Positions 11,199 to 23,728 of a stretch of 64,000 bases of DNA are shown one piece after another. This DNA comes from Bolinopsis microptera (Eukaryota; Ctenophora; Tentaculata; Lobata; Bolinopsidae). The position numbers were made by a program, and so were the translations under genes. The DNA lies in assembly GCF_026151205.1 (NCBI RefSeq), contig NC_087076.1:6500902-6564901 (forward strand), in the 5' to 3' direction. Under the pieces are notes generated by a model. It did no database searches. It worked only from the letters and a program-made list of their open reading frames with translations, and was not told the origin of the DNA. The first letter of the stretch is position 1. Every line of letters starts with the position of its first letter.

Positions 11199-12856
11199 AT
11201 GGAACGAGTTTTTGATTTTGGAGGTGATGTCGAGAAGGTTTTTCCCAGCTATTCTTCGACCAAACGTGTAAGTTCATTATCCAATATCATAAGGTCTTTT
11301 ATCGTTATTCTAGCTAGATATCGATTGAGAAATGGACAACACACATTGTGTGGATACCAATTACGATTACATATCTTAAAACAAAACATTTCAGGACGAT
11401 TCTAGAATGAGTCCATCAAAGGGAAAGGGTCTATCGCAAAGTTCGTCAGTGGATTCGCTGGAGTATATGGAGAGTGGGTACAACTCAGTAGACTCTCAAT
11501 ATATCGACCAAACTTTGTGTCCACCAAGCTCAGGAGACAGCGGACAGGACAGTGCACAAGACAGCTTGGAAGATAGCTTTAACAGTAACTGTGATGACAC
11601 TGCTATGATAATGGCGGGAAGGAACCTCGTTTGTATCTCTACTCCTATTAGAGATGTATCCTTCATTAAACTGCTTGACCTCAGGTTAGAATCTTGGTAA
11701 TGCACCAAATTTTATCTATGAACTTATTAAATAGATTCTATTCACTTGGAATTGGTAAAGTTGTTGTGAAATTTCGAACCTTTTAAATGTCTGTTTTTAT
11801 TTTGACCCTCCGCAGCTACAACAGTTTACAAACGCTTAATGGGATTCACATCTACAATAAAGTAGAGGAACTTATCCTAGACAACAACGGGGTGACCCAA
11901 CTCTCCTTACCTCCCATGATCAACTTGAGCTCACTCAGTGTAAACAACAACAATCTAGACGACTTGCAACAAATTCTCAGCAACCTCGGAATGTAAGTTA
12001 ACAAACAATTCAGATAAACAGTCTGATTGTTTCAGAGACAAACAGTCTGATTGTTTCATTATTCATCTGACATCCAAATGGCTTTGTAATTTCTGACCGA
12101 TAATGATTTAATTTCTCAAATGTTTCAGTGCAGCCCCCCAGTTGACGTATCTGAGTATGTTGTGTAACCCACTGTGCCCAAACGAGCTCATGTCTGGAGA
12201 TGAAGATGATTATCAGGTAAGAAACACCTCAGCCTTTAGCAACAATAACCAATTAACAGCTCCCAAAATCCCAATTACGTGTGACCCCCGCTTGAAACTT
12301 ATCAGTTCCATATGATATCGCTTCATATTCTGATGTTTTAATAAGTTTTCTTCCAGATGTACAGATACCACGTGATAAGCCGCCTGAATAATCTGAAGTT
12401 CCTCGACTCTAGACCCGTTACATCAAAAGAAAGAGCTGATTCTGAGCGATACAAGTCATTTAACGGTAAGTGATACATATTTGGTGCATTTTTGTGCCAT
12501 AAATTGATATTTTTAATAAAATAGTCCAATATTTGGAGACTCATAAGAAAGCAACTTTAACTGATTCCTCGTATGCCAGGGATTATCGGTCAGTAGCCAA
12601 AGATGGTTAATTTTTATTGCGGTGCCCCCACCAAATTTAGAGTTTTTAATATCTAATATTCCTTCTAGGAATCGTTCGAGCAACAGATCAGAACATCAAA
12701 GAAGAAGAGTTATTTTGCTGCCGTGGAACCCCCCTGAAAGAAGCCAAACTTCTGAAACCCAACCACAAGCGAACCAGCGTGGCTGGGAAGCTGAGGAAGA
12801 GATACGTCGGGAAAAATAGCGAAGGAAACAGGTTCATTGGAAATGAATCTTTGTAG
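11199..12856 (+). CDS. LRMDA: LRMDA (C10orf11)-like leucine-rich repeat protein, six exons
   Basis: Exons 11199-11267, 11395-11684, 11816-11992, 12129-12216, 12357-12465 and 12669-12856 join with consistent phases (0,2,1,0,1) to about 306 residues ending at TAG 12854-12856. Every intron has GT-AG ends. After an acidic, Ser-rich N terminus (DSGQDSAQDSLEDS) come leucine-rich repeats (LDLSYNSLQTL, VEELILDNN, LSSLSVNNNNL, LTYLSMLCNP), then an LRR-cap-like CPNELMSGDEDDYQ and RYHVISRLNNLKFLDSRPV. It ends in a basic tail (GKLRKRYVGKNSEGNRF). The cap and tail fit the LRMDA/C10orf11 family, which acts in melanosome and recycling-endosome biology in vertebrates. The role here is unknown, and the N terminus is longer than I expect for the vertebrate protein. 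The start is the first ATG of an exon that splices in phase into exon 2. Confidence 0.76.
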
Positions 12857-14228
12857 ATATTGAACCTTACTTGTTTGGGATTTTAACAAATCCAGAGAAC
12901 ATTAAGAGAAGTGTGTCCTGCTGATTAGTCAAGCTCTTATCTCTGTAATTCCAGTTTACACATAGCACCAGATAACCTTGTATACTCCGGGAATATATAG
13001 GTGTTCTGTGTTGTATGTTGAATTAGTACGAGATCGGTCAGATTGATTTACGAAATGTTAAAGCAGACAGGAAGACTGAATTTAAAAGTCAGTGTTGCAG
13101 AGCAGAGATTGCAAAGAATCTGTATTGGTGAATGAACTTTTAGAATTATTGCGTGAAGTTAGTAGATACTACTACTAATCCGAGTATTGAGTGAAAAGTT
13201 ACAACTTTTCTTTTATTCCAATGGTAAGAAAGTCGACACTTTCGTTTTGGGAGATCTGTTTAGATATTGTTATTTTATTACAGGGGCATATTCATCACAT
13301 GACACCCTCCTGAACTATACAATATACAGTATACATTATACATTAGTTTACTATCCTACCTTCCGTTTTGGAGTTTCAAAATTTGTCCCACCGGCCACCT
13401 GTAGATAACACATTTGAAGATTTTAAAAAATTATGCCTGATCATTCTTATCTGAATATTGCATTTATTTTTGATACGTCTTGTGTTATTTAGCGAATGTT
13501 TTTCGCGATGTATCTTTTAAATTGTATGTTAGAATAGCATAATTACCTCATAATATACATTGACCTTATCAGATTAAATGAGAATTTTTGACGAAAATTC
13601 GATTGAATGAAGTTTAAATGAAACTTATTCAGCGTTATAAGTTTAACATATAAAATGTTATCAACAATATAATATTTGTTATTCTCGATAGAATTTTTAT
13701 CGTGCATGTCGCTATGTGTATAATTGCAATGGATTGTTTGTTTTTATAACAAACTCCTACACAATAGCAAACATTCAGTGAACTGTGACTTATTTGAAAA
13801 CTATTTTTATCAAAAGAATATTTGTATTTTCTTTGTAACAACGAAGTCCCATGTTCTGACAAGAATTAAAAACCACTAAATGTGTTATGTATGGTGTTGT
13901 TTTACATGATAAAAAGTTTCGTAGCTATTAAGGTCGAATAACCGTCCTTTTCAATTGGACAAGTTAGACTAAGAAACTCAGACAGCAAATCGGATTCTTA
14001 GAAAAGTATGAATGATTTCACGAACTATCGGATTTCTTGGAAATCAAAATATTCTCGTAATTGTATTTGGATCACGCACAGCCTCATTTTACTTCCTTCA
14101 AAGCCACGACTAAACTTGTAATGATGCCAATTTTGAGATCATTACATAAATATTTAGCTATCTTATAATAAAATCCCGTAATTCACAGGAGAAGGAGGGG
14201 CTGGTTGAAGGTTTTCAGAAGGATCACT
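12857..14228. other. Non-coding AT-rich spacer
   Basis: 3' flank of the LRMDA-like gene and intergenic DNA. Short ORFs here have no domain-like character, and I see no repeat array or RNA gene. Confidence 0.4.
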
Positions 14229-14230
14229 TG

Positions 14231-14730
14231 AACTGTAGGCTCTGTGTAAAGTGCGAGAGTTGGAACTGTAGGCTCTGTGTAAAGTGTGAGAGTGGGAACT
14301 GTAGGCTCTGTGTAAAGTGTGAGAGTGGGAACTGTAGGATCTGTGTAAAGTGTGAGAGTTGGAACTGTAGGCTCTGTGTAAAGTGTGAGAGTGGGAACTG
14401 TAGGCTCTGTGTAAAGTGTGAGAGTGGGAACTGTAGGCTCTGTGTAAAGTGTGAGAGTGGGAACTGTAGGCTCTGTGTAAAGTGTGAGAGTGGGAACTGT
14501 AGGCTCTGTGTAAAGTGTGAGAGTGGGAACTGTAGGATCTGTGTAAAGTGTGAGAGTTGGAACTGTAGGCTCTGTGTAAAGTGTGAGAGTGGGAACTGTA
14601 GGCTCTGTGTAAAGTGTGAGAGTGGGAACTGTAGGCTCTGTGTAAAGTGTGAGAGTGGGAACTGTAGGCTCTGTGTAAAGTGTGAGAGTGGGAACTATAG
14701 TCTCTGTGTAAAGTGTGAGAGTGGGAACTG
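14231..14730. repeat. 33-bp minisatellite, about 15 copies, open on both strands
   Basis: Unit AACTGTAGGCTCTGTGTAAA plus GTGTGAGAGTGGG. Period 33 keeps one frame open on each strand: NCRLCVKCESG on plus, SHSHTLHRAYS on minus. Units 4 and 10 share the same two changes (ATCT and GTTGG), giving a six-unit, 198-bp higher-order period. No promoter or splice context supports translation. Confidence 0.95.
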
Positions 14731-17268
14731 ATCTTGCGTATTTTGAACTGCAACTGGTACTTAGGTGCTATAGAAAATAAGTGTGTTCTATCTTCCTTAA
14801 ACTACGGCAGCCGCTTCTTAAACTACGGCAGCCGCTTCCTGGGTGGCGCTTCCCCTATTTCATAACCCTATTAAATCATTCATAACCCTATTAAATCATT
14901 GATAATATGTCGTCAGCCATCAAGCCATTAAAAAAACTGCCTAGTTTGCCATCGGCTCGATTCATCAGATCAACAAGAATCATCATTGAGAGGAACATAC
15001 TTCCATTACATTTGAAAATTGAAGTCCAATCTTTATACTAGTAGCTCACGTTAACAGCTTGACTTCAAATGGTTTTAGATAAGTATCCGTTGCTAGATAG
15101 TATCTAATCTATAATTCGTATCTCTTCTATAGAAATAGGTGACTGGTGTTATATCTAAAATTAGTTAGTTTGTTATACATATCATTATCATGTCACATAA
15201 TATTGTATCCGCCGCGTGTGAGCAAAGCATGACATGCGAACTGTACACAGTTTAAACTTTATATCATACAAGCTTGAAGCTTCACGAAAACAAGTTTTTG
15301 TCAGAATCTTGTTTTTCAAGCTGTTGAGTATTGTTTCAGAAATTTTTAGTTAATTTTCCGTGGTGGCCGTTTGCTTTGCTGTTCGTTGTGATCGTCCCAC
15401 GTAAGTACAGAATATGCATAACTACACAATTCTTTACCCACGACTATTAAATAAAGTAAATTACCCACCTATTTGGTGGGTTGGTTGGCGTGTTCAAGAG
15501 AGTCAATGAATGGTTATTGGTTGTACAGTGTACACATCCTGATTTATCGACGATTCTTGCTTGGCTATCATTATGCAATAAATATGAGTAATATGTACAA
15601 CTCAATCCATAGTTGTTGTTTGCTCACTCTGTTATATTGTTTATTAGTCGTGCATATTGCATAGCTTATTTTTCTGTGTATGCATAATCCAGATTCCAGA
15701 TCCTTTATTTTTACTATGCTCTAGATTTACAAAAAAAACTTTCAAGCTGCGATTGGAGTGATTATATTTTGTTCCACTTGTAAACTCGAATCGTTTTTTG
15801 TATCTCTGCCAGCGGTCAGCACCATACTAAGTAACCCAACGTCGTGTAGGTAGAAACTTGAAGGATCTCGCGATTTCTTAGAAATAGATAAGTAGATAGC
15901 TCAAAATTCCTTGCAATGATTTAAGAATGTTCAGAATTCGATGACTTGTTCTTCGCAGTCGAAGGCTTGACTCCACACCTATGAAAACAACTCGTTACGT
16001 CACCATACCTAACTTCAGAGATAAAAGTGGTTATCAATCCACTCAGAGAGAGATTATGCTACCTCTTTATAGGTGCAAATTAAGGAATCTTTCTGACTTC
16101 ATACCTTGTCTGTCTTTTACCAAATTATCCCTGATAACTAATTATCAAAGTAACTAGCCCTCCACAAGATATTATCGGTATGTTTGATTGCTGGCTAGGT
16201 AACCTGAACAAAATGAGTTATGATTTGACCATCTCCGGAGGACAGTTAGCAAATACTTATTAGTTCGTTTAGTTTGACCTTATCTTTCAACTTGAAGTCG
16301 CGATGCAATTGCAACGATGTCTTTGAGTTTATTTTATCTCTGAATTTCATGAGGGAGTTCACTAGAGCAGTGTAAGCACAGGGCAGAACACTTTTACTTT
16401 TAGCAGCAACTTCAAAACCCTGGAACCCTGGTAAGTAGAACTAGAACAGCCATGGCCGGCCGGCGGAACGTTTTATTCTGAGAATTGAGAATATGCTGAT
16501 CTGATCATCATTGGCCGAGAGCTTTATCCAGATTCGCTGTTTTCGCAGAATACCGTGCACCGACCCTTAATTCGGCTAAATAATAACGTGAATATATTTT
16601 AGAAATCTCCGCTCATATTCTCAGAAAAAGTGTACAAATAATTTTGCTTTAGAGCTTTTGTTTAGGGAGATGTAAATCATAATCAAATAAACTGCGAAAC
16701 CTAACGAAAACGGCTGCTAAGTTATCAACACGCTATTTTGGCCATCATGTTTATAAAACTTTAATTTTTGTGGCGATCAGTCCTAGGTTTCCAAAATATC
16801 ATTTTGCCGATCAACTACAGTTAAATAATAATGCCGTGGTTACTAGATTTTTTACCTTCACTACAAATAATTTCAAATCTGAGGCCTCATTTTTCAAAAT
16901 GAATTGATTTTGAGCGAAGAGTCCCTAAAACTCTTAAATCCGTCCGTTAAATTTAAAAAAGGTTGAGTAGGTATTGTTGTTGTTGTTGTTGTGGTTACCG
17001 GACTCTGGTCTCCAAAGATAAAGATTTATAACACAGTACTGCGTCCCGAAATGCTGGTTAACAGCCCTAAAGAAAATCTCTAAATCCTACGAAAATGTGT
17101 TTGCAGCGACTGCAACAAGAGCCTTCGTTTCTGCAACAAGGATAGTCTCGAAAGGAGTATCTATAAAACAGCTCTCTAGGCTGATAATGAGATATTCATC
17201 GAATAGAATAGCTAAGATGTTGAGAACTGTCATCCTAGAAACATCCGGGTCCCCAGCGAGGAGATGGT
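14731..17268. other. Non-coding stretch with small local duplications
   Basis: At about 14795-14900 there are two two-copy tandem duplications (a ~24-bp unit with ACTACGGCAGCCGCTTC and a 20-bp CATAACCCTATTAAATCATT). The rest shows no supported gene; a (GTT)n run lies near 16975. Confidence 0.45.
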
Positions 17269-17394
17269 AGGTAGGTAGTTAGGTAATTAGGTAATTAGGT
17301 AATTAGGTAATTAGGTAATTAGGTAATTAGGTAATTAGGTAATGTAGGTAATTAGGTGATTAGGTTATGTAGGTAATTAGGTAATTAGGTAATG
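17269..17394. repeat. Microsatellite-like (GGTAATTA)n array
   Basis: The 8-9 bp unit GGTAATTA(G) runs for about 125 bp with a few interruptions (GTAATGTAG, GGTGATTAG, GGTTATGTAG). Confidence 0.9.
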
Positions 17395-18560
17395 ATAAAA
17401 TGTTCTTTTCCTTGCAATTTGGTTCAGGAGGGTGACAGGGGAAAGTACTTCAAATTGAATGAACGGTTAAGAATTGTAAATACAATGTCTCAATGTTCCT
17501 CAATATAATATCTCAATAATTCAAATATCCTAGGTCTTTAACTGTAAGCTTTAACTGTAAACTTCTGCTGTCTTCAAACCAAAAAAGGGTAACCTCCCTT
17601 CAATAGTCCCACTCTTAAGTATCCCCAGAAAGTATAAACAATCTCCTACTCTCCCTAGCAATTTATAAACAAATCCTGAACTATCCTCCTAGTAACCAAA
17701 ACAAAGGTGTTAAACTGAACTCTCTGATAACCAAAACAGAGATGTTAAAATGAACTCTCTGCTCCCCAAAACTCTCTGCTCTAAACAATATCTTAAACTA
17801 TCTTCCTTGTAACCAAAACAGAGGTGTTAAACTAAACTCTCTGTAATACCCTGCTGTACTAAATGTCGTACACTAATATATGCCCTAAAATACTACCCTA
17901 AAATACTTGACAAATACTGACATGCATATAAACTTATAATATAGAAACCAACGTGAATCAAGATTAGAATCTAAACAGTTTCAAGTCCATTTGCCATTAG
18001 GGCTCCACTTCTCGCGATCTCCTCTGCGCATCCCTTCGGCTTCCCTTCGTATTCTTCTCTCTCCACGTCCTTCTTCACGGTCCTTTCTTATCAGTCGTCT
18101 ATCTTTATTATGTCCACCGATTCATTGTAGTAATAAAGTGTTAGACTAGACTATGACCAAAATTGTTATTTTGGCAAATGCCAAAATGACCCTACAACAT
18201 ATCCTTCCCACAAAATTGTGAGAAAGTTCTCCGCTGCATTGCAGAGGATAACTTCACAAATTATGAATCAGAGATATCAATTTATATGCAATAAAACGAC
18301 TGTATCCTCAATTGTACAATTGCACAAATTGTAAAAATAAACGCATACAATTGCATGTGAGTATTAGATTGGTACATCGAGATTATTTAAAAAACCACAA
18401 TCTCCTCATCAGTTCACTCAACTCTTCTTCTACCAGTACATCTGTTATCTCTTCTTCATCCTCCCATAACTCCTTCACTATCCCTGCTAAAGTCCTACAT
18501 CCCCGGGAGAATTCCCCGCTATATTCTTAATATAGAATTCTATCAGCTTCTTCCCCTCCT
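17395..18560. other. Non-coding stretch with diverged short repeats
   Basis: A loose ~40-bp repeat containing AACCAAAACAGAG and TTAAACTGAACTCTCTG occurs three times at about 17690-17840. No gene is supported. Confidence 0.4.
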
Positions 18561-18568
18561 TTCTGGTG

Positions 18569-18775
18569 TTATCCTCCCTTTTCCATGCCACCGCTGCTCT
18601 TTCTTCCTCGTTCCTTAGCCGTTAACTCCACCCTTAGTGCCAGTCTATTCAGGACTCGGAGGAAATCCTCTTTGTCCTGAATAAACACTCCCAACTCTGT
18701 ACTTATTATCTCCGACACTTGTTGCCTTGCCTTAGAGGGAATTACCTCGGGCAAGGTTGCCGCATCGAAGTCCAT
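18569..18775 (-). other. Unrecognised 68-codon ORF
   Basis: Charged, helix-prone ORF starting MDFDAATLPEVIP with many Lys/Arg/Glu residues. A stop lies just upstream. It may be an exon or a decayed element reading frame; no family recognised. Confidence 0.2.
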
Positions 18776-18896
18776 CTATGCTCCCTCGATCTTCGCCTCT
18801 TTCAGCCTCCCCATAAATAACTGGCTCCGGTCATTATCGTGCAGATAATTTACATGGCAGCTGATTCCAAAAAATATATAATGTTGTTGAAGAAAC

Positions 18897-19160
18897 CTCT
18901 GCGTAAATGTATTTGAAGTCCTCGTGCTCCAAAGTAAACTGATACATGTTTGTTAAGAGTGGCTTAACATCTTTCTTATAGTAATGGTCATACGTCTCCT
19001 TCCACCCTGTATAAAAAAGAAAATAAGACATTGAACTCTTTATTTGCGATTACTGTACTGGGGGGGGGGGGGGGGGGGGATGCCCCACTCACATTGTGGA
19101 TCACAATGTGAGTGGGGCACTAGAAATACAGTCAATTCTTCAAGAGTTGGGAAAGGTTTA
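18897..19160 (-). CDS. GH38 alpha-mannosidase (class II-like), two exons of a partial or broken gene
   Basis: The 5' exon (about 19160-19098) reads ...EELTVFLVPHSHCDP, the conserved entry to the GH38 catalytic domain; the His and Asp of HSHCDP are zinc ligands in this family. The next exon (19006-18897, acceptor ATACAG, donor AG|GTTTCT) starts GWKETYDHYY and ends KYIYAE, continuing the same domain across a phase-1 junction. GH38 class II enzymes trim mannose from N-glycans in the Golgi. The first exon runs straight into a palindrome and poly-G run exactly where its donor should be, so the intact splice site is not visible. I cannot find later exons in the window. It may be a decayed copy, or a real gene damaged by misassembly. 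Confidence 0.66.
19060..19119. other. Poly-G run (20) beside an 18-bp perfect palindrome with 3-nt loop
   Basis: Arms TGCCCCACTCACATTGTG (19081-19098) and its exact complement (19102-19119) around GAT. The right arm is coding sequence of the alpha-mannosidase exon; the left arm is the same sequence inverted. A 20-G homopolymer abuts it. Confidence 0.92.
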
Positions 19161-20499
19161 AGACCACTGGTTTAAGACCACAGTATAACTTATACTGTCC
19201 GTTATCTATAGGGAAAAAAGCAAGTTAGTGAATAGTGAAGCTGCATTTTCAGATAAAAATAATATAAGGATACATCACAGGGAAACGAACAATTGAAACA
19301 TTCTCAATTGCCCTGTTTAAGATTGGTTATTAATGTACCTGTGTTTTCAGATTGAAATGGGAGATTTTCCACTAAATCTGACACCTGCAAATAATTTGTT
19401 TATCTTATATTACTATCTTACTATCTTACTATAATTAATATAATATAATAATATAAAGCGAGACGATATATATATATGGATCCGTGCCATTTTACTGACA
19501 CCACGGCATCAACTTTAACGCGACTTTCCGCAAAAACATTAAAAGATATACAACTTAAACTTTTTTGACTGGTTCAAATGCTTTAATGGCCTTCAAATCA
19601 GCATGAAAAAATAAAAAATTGGCCAAGGAATAAGAATTTTAGTGCCCAAAATTTGGACTCCCAAGTGATGTCAAAAACGCGAATTAAATAGGTAATAATT
19701 ATGTTAGTCTCTTGAGTCTTGACACCGCTTTAGGGTTAGACGGGATCCTGCTAGTATATATAAAGCGACACGATATAAATGTATATTATAATAATAAATA
19801 GTTTACTAAAAGTCTAAAGAAACCCCTCTCTCCACTGACCTGTAAATCAGCTCCATTGTGATGTATTCCTTTACTGATGGAGCAAGGAAGTTGTCAGGTG
19901 CCACTTTGGTGTGATAGTCTGATAAAGGAGGCCCATCTTCAACTACAATATTTATTGCTGTTGAAGAATTTGCAAGATGGTTGCTTTGATCGGGATTCAG
20001 ACTGCCATTCAGTGGATTTTCGTTCGTTACCGCATTGCATTATATTCTTTGCACTGGAGTCAAGAAGTCACGGAAAAACACTTCGACTGCCTTTCAGTGT
20101 TAATTAATGCCCTGAGATCGTACTGCATGGCCACTTTCTACAACAGACAGATTAACAGCCAGATTTGATCTTTTCGGCTACAAGGTTAAAATCACCGAAA
20201 ATCTGTTCAGCTTGACCTGTTCAAATCAGCAATTTACTAAGATTTGAACAGAATTTAGGCATCAATTGCTAACAAATTCGAAAAAAAGTGATTTTCTTGT
20301 TGCAAAATTTTATCCATTCAAAAAGTTTAACAATATCACAGCTTCTAACCTGAAAGGTAGTTGCAGGGCGTTCTTTTGCTGAGAATTGTTGTATAGCATT
20401 TTTTAAAGTTTTAACTGACTGGAAATCGAACTTTCTTCCTTAAGTCCTTTAGAGATAACCTGAAGAATAAAATATTCCATTAAAACATCTTGTCTGCCA

Positions 20500-20760
20500 T
20501 GATGTTGATAGACAAGTATATTAAAGTCACTAACCACCAACATGGTTTTATAAAAGTTAAATCTTGCTTGTCAAATCTTTTAGAGACATTTTACACAACA
20601 CTGTATATTTGATTTAATTGATGAAGGACAATCCTCCTGTTGACTTATTTTATTTTGACTTTGGTAAACCATTTGATTCAATTATATGACGAAATTAATA
20701 GAGCTGGAGAAGTTAACATATTGTATTAACCCGAACTTTATTTTTTATAAAGGAGTAATG
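20500..20760 (+). pseudogene. Decayed CR1/Jockey-like reverse transcriptase relic (copy A)
   Basis: Interrupted plus-strand reading contains HQHGF, SCLSNLLETF, LIDEG and FDFGKPFDS, the order seen around RT motif A of CR1/Jockey-type LINEs, with several stops. A ~100-bp direct repeat (ending AACTGGGTAGTGTCT) follows it. Confidence 0.55.
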
Positions 20761-21590
20761 CCTCCGCAGGCATTCTTACAATATCATGAACTGGGTAGTG
20801 TCTGGAGAAGTTAACATATTGTATTAACCCGAACTTTAGATCTTACAATATTATGAACTGGGTAGTGTCTCAGGATCTGTAACCAAGGTGTCATGAGATA
20901 CTCCAAGGTCACAAAACTGAGCGAAAATTTTCAATCTAAAATAGTAATTTATATTTGGATAGCAAGATTGCTGCAGTTAGGCTGTTCGTTTTTAGCTGGA
21001 TGGATAACCACAACAATTCTCTACAAGATGCACACTTGAATATATTACTGTGTGATTGTCAACTACACCTACAAGCAGCTGCATCCTGAATACCTGCTTG
21101 CGTCCAGGGAGTGACTATGGTTGGGGCATACAAGCATTTGCATATTTAGTTTGTTCTGAATCTGTACGCTTAACCAATGAAAAAATGAATCATGCAGAAA
21201 TTTCTTGTACTTTATTGTAATCATTATGCAATATTACTTTCAGCATATTATACATATGTTAGACATAATTTTCTTACTTACGGGGTTTACTGATGTGTAT
21301 CTATGATATATGGTAAGAATCACAAGTGTGAGAACGATGCCTAAACATGCTGTCTTTCGCATCCTGCACATCCTCGTTTTACATGATCGACTTCTACCTG
21401 AAGATTTTTGTCAAAAATTATGTTATACTTATAGCACGTGCTACCTGCTCCTATCTCTTCGGTCCAATTATCTTTACTTTCGGGCAAATCCCCTAAGTAT
21501 AACCCCCTTTCTCCAATTTGCCTGGGGATTTTAGATAAATGGAGCCTGATGTTTTTGTTTCTGCCTTTCTCTGCACATCATTGTTCTTAC

Positions 21591-21839
21591 CTGGGGACCC
21601 CAGGCTATAATGTTCATATACATTTGGCGGAATGACAGGCTGAGCTCCGCCCAGTAACCTTGTTCTTCATCTTTTCTCTTTTCCGAATCTTCCTCTCCAT
21701 CATGCGCTTCTTGATCTTGCTGACAAAGAGAATTCCCTTTATCAACAGTCTCTTTCACGCTTTCCACATCCTCCTTTTCGTCAGACCAGATATCTTCCAG
21801 TTGATCTTCTATTTCTACTGCAATCCGTGTGTTCTCCAT
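21591..21839 (-). other. Acidic ORF/exon, copy A, with splice donor supplied by a dispersed element
   Basis: Starts MENTRIAVEIEDQLEDIW, is very acidic and Lys-rich, and ends ...MNIIAWGPQ at a CCCCAG|GTAAGA donor. The last ~65 nt come from a short dispersed element also found at 26558-26625, 26828-26938 and 33557-33665. It lies just downstream of the membrane-glycoprotein segment on the same strand. Function unknown. Confidence 0.4.
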
Positions 21840-21957
21840 TTTCTAGTTTATACGATTTTAAGCAAATTATGATGAAACCCGTATCAAAACCCCTTTAGTA
21901 CTTTAGTAGCCCTCACACAATTGCGTGAGGACCTCCCAGCACGTGACATTACCTGTT

Positions 21958-23060
21958 TTAAAGGGATGCACATTTGTTTAACTTCAATCCTCTCGGGGTC
22001 CGAGACCCATGAGGTTGCACAAGTAGCCTCAATATTTTGATTTCCTTCGTCAATCTCCGATATACCATGAGCACCATGATACCCAACACCGCAAGTGTTA
22101 AAACTATTGCGACCAGTAATGCCCATATCATAACATTCGCGTGCACATTGGACCTATTATTCCAGTCGTCCACCAGCGGGGGCAAAATACTTTCCAAAGT
22201 TTTATTATACTTTCTACAAATCCCCGTCAAAGTGTCTGGATTAAACAGGATTAAACAGGATTAAACATGAAATTACCAGAGAGAACTCTAACGGACTCGT
22301 CTTGGATATACAAGAATGAATAAATCAATAAATAAAATTATCAAAACTGAATCATTTAAAAATAGTAAAATTTAACCGTTTACAATTTCACGAAAATAAA
22401 AGAAGATCGTCTATAATAATTTAAGGTAATACAGAAAATAAAGTTCGAGTTCTGTGACATTTGTTTCGTCTAGATAAAAATCTAGCGAAGAAAGATTGAA
22501 ACTTAACGAAGAGGGTTACATTGGGATCGACTCCGACTTCGGAGATTCGATCAACGTGTTTCCTATCTGCACACCTTTTATGGAATCCCACGCAATATAT
22601 GCAGTCCCTGCCTCTGTTAAGTTTACCAAACTAGTGAACCCCACCCCCTTCCCCAGGTGAACTGTATTAATTACATACGTATTACGTATCCAAATAGTTG
22701 TTGTTTCTTATTAAGATTCCTAGCTGTGACATATTATACTGGTAATAATTCATACACTTCGTACGCTTAATCCTACACGTGATGCTCCCCCGCTGGATGC
22801 AAGATGTTTGATTTGAAAAAATTTCCACAGGGCAAACGTACAAATCGTTGTGTGTCTTGCAATCGTGTGTAGTGAATTCGAACAGAATTCCATCCTTCAC
22901 ATACAACATATCATGCAATTCATAGTACACACACAGATCCTCCTGTCTATTTGCGACCACGCCAACTTGTGCCGCTTCAAATGTCTTTAGATATCTTCCT
23001 TGACGAATTAAAGGAACGTCTAAAATGAAATGTGCTAAGTCCAAACTTGAACTCACCTCG
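21958..23060 (-). pseudogene. Envelope-like single-pass membrane glycoprotein, copy A (broken)
   Basis: Minus-strand reading has, in order, an ectodomain with paired cysteines and several Asn-X-Ser/Thr sites (about 23060-22500), a stem, one strongly hydrophobic membrane segment (about 22150-22080) and a short basic tail. This layout resembles envelope glycoproteins of errantivirus or baculovirus-F type. The assignment is by architecture only and is uncertain; a host glycoprotein is the alternative. It is disrupted by small indels near 22650-22680, by the ~220-bp insertion 22238-22458, and by the LINE junction at 23060, which removes the N-terminal part. Not functional as it stands. Confidence 0.45.
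22238..22458. mobile_element. ~220-bp insertion specific to copy A
   Basis: Copy B reads straight through (AAGTGTCTGTGACATTTG). Copy A has about 220 bp between two TCTG tetranucleotides, starting with three copies of GGATTAAACA. TCTG may be a 4-bp target duplication. No ORF. Confidence 0.6.
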
Positions 23061-23728
23061 AGTTGGGAACTGTGCCGCATATCCTGGCTGGTTGTCCTGT
23101 GGCACTAAGTCAAGGGAGATACCGATGGCGCCACGATAAGGTGCTTAAACAAATAGCAGACCAGGTTAAATTCCATTGTGAGCGGAGAGTCAACAAGAGG
23201 AAGAGTTCTTGTGTCACTCGGAAAGCCATTGAGTTTGTCCCAGCAGGAGGGAGGTTTAAGGAGGTGAAGAGGTCGAAAGTCAGTGGGTTTGGGATTCTGA
23301 GTGGGGCCACTGATTGGATGGTATTAGCAGACCTGGATGAGCAGCTGAAATTCCCGTCGGATATAGCAACGACCAGATTAAGACCAGATTTGGTTCTTTT
23401 CTCGAAAGCTTCCAAGAGAGTAATCTGGTGGGAGCTTACAGTACCGTCGGAAGAGAGAATAGCTGCATCCCATGAGCTGAAGCTTGATCGGTATAACAGT
23501 CTACAAGCGGAAATACAAGCTAATGGGTGGTCATGTTTCAGCTTTGCTGTTGAGGTTGGTGCTAGAGGTGTGGTCGCAGCAAGTTTGGAGTGTGCATCAA
23601 GGAAGATTGGTCTGACTGGGAGAGCCCTCAAGAAGTTGGTCAGAGATATTGGGAAGGATGCAGCCCATTGTTCAAGATGGATTTATCTGCTGTCTAGGAA
23701 AAGAGAGTGGGAGATGAGAGCTGTTTGA
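23061..23728 (+). pseudogene. C terminus of an RLE-type LINE protein (restriction-like endonuclease)
   Basis: Begins in the last half of a CCHC knuckle (GTVPHILAGCPVAL), continues with GRYRWRHDKVLKQIAD, then RPDLVLFSK...WWELTVPSEE, which has the PD...(D/E)-type pattern of the restriction-like endonuclease found C-terminal to RT in R2/NeSL-type elements. It ends at TGA 23726-23728. The RT domain and the first two knuckle cysteines are missing, so this is a 5'-truncated relic. There is no ATG at the start. Confidence 0.6.

Noticed and set aside
14163-14753. His/Ser-rich (minus) or Cys-rich (plus) repeat protein
   Set aside because: Both strands are open because of the 33-bp period. No promoter, splice or unique domain supports either.
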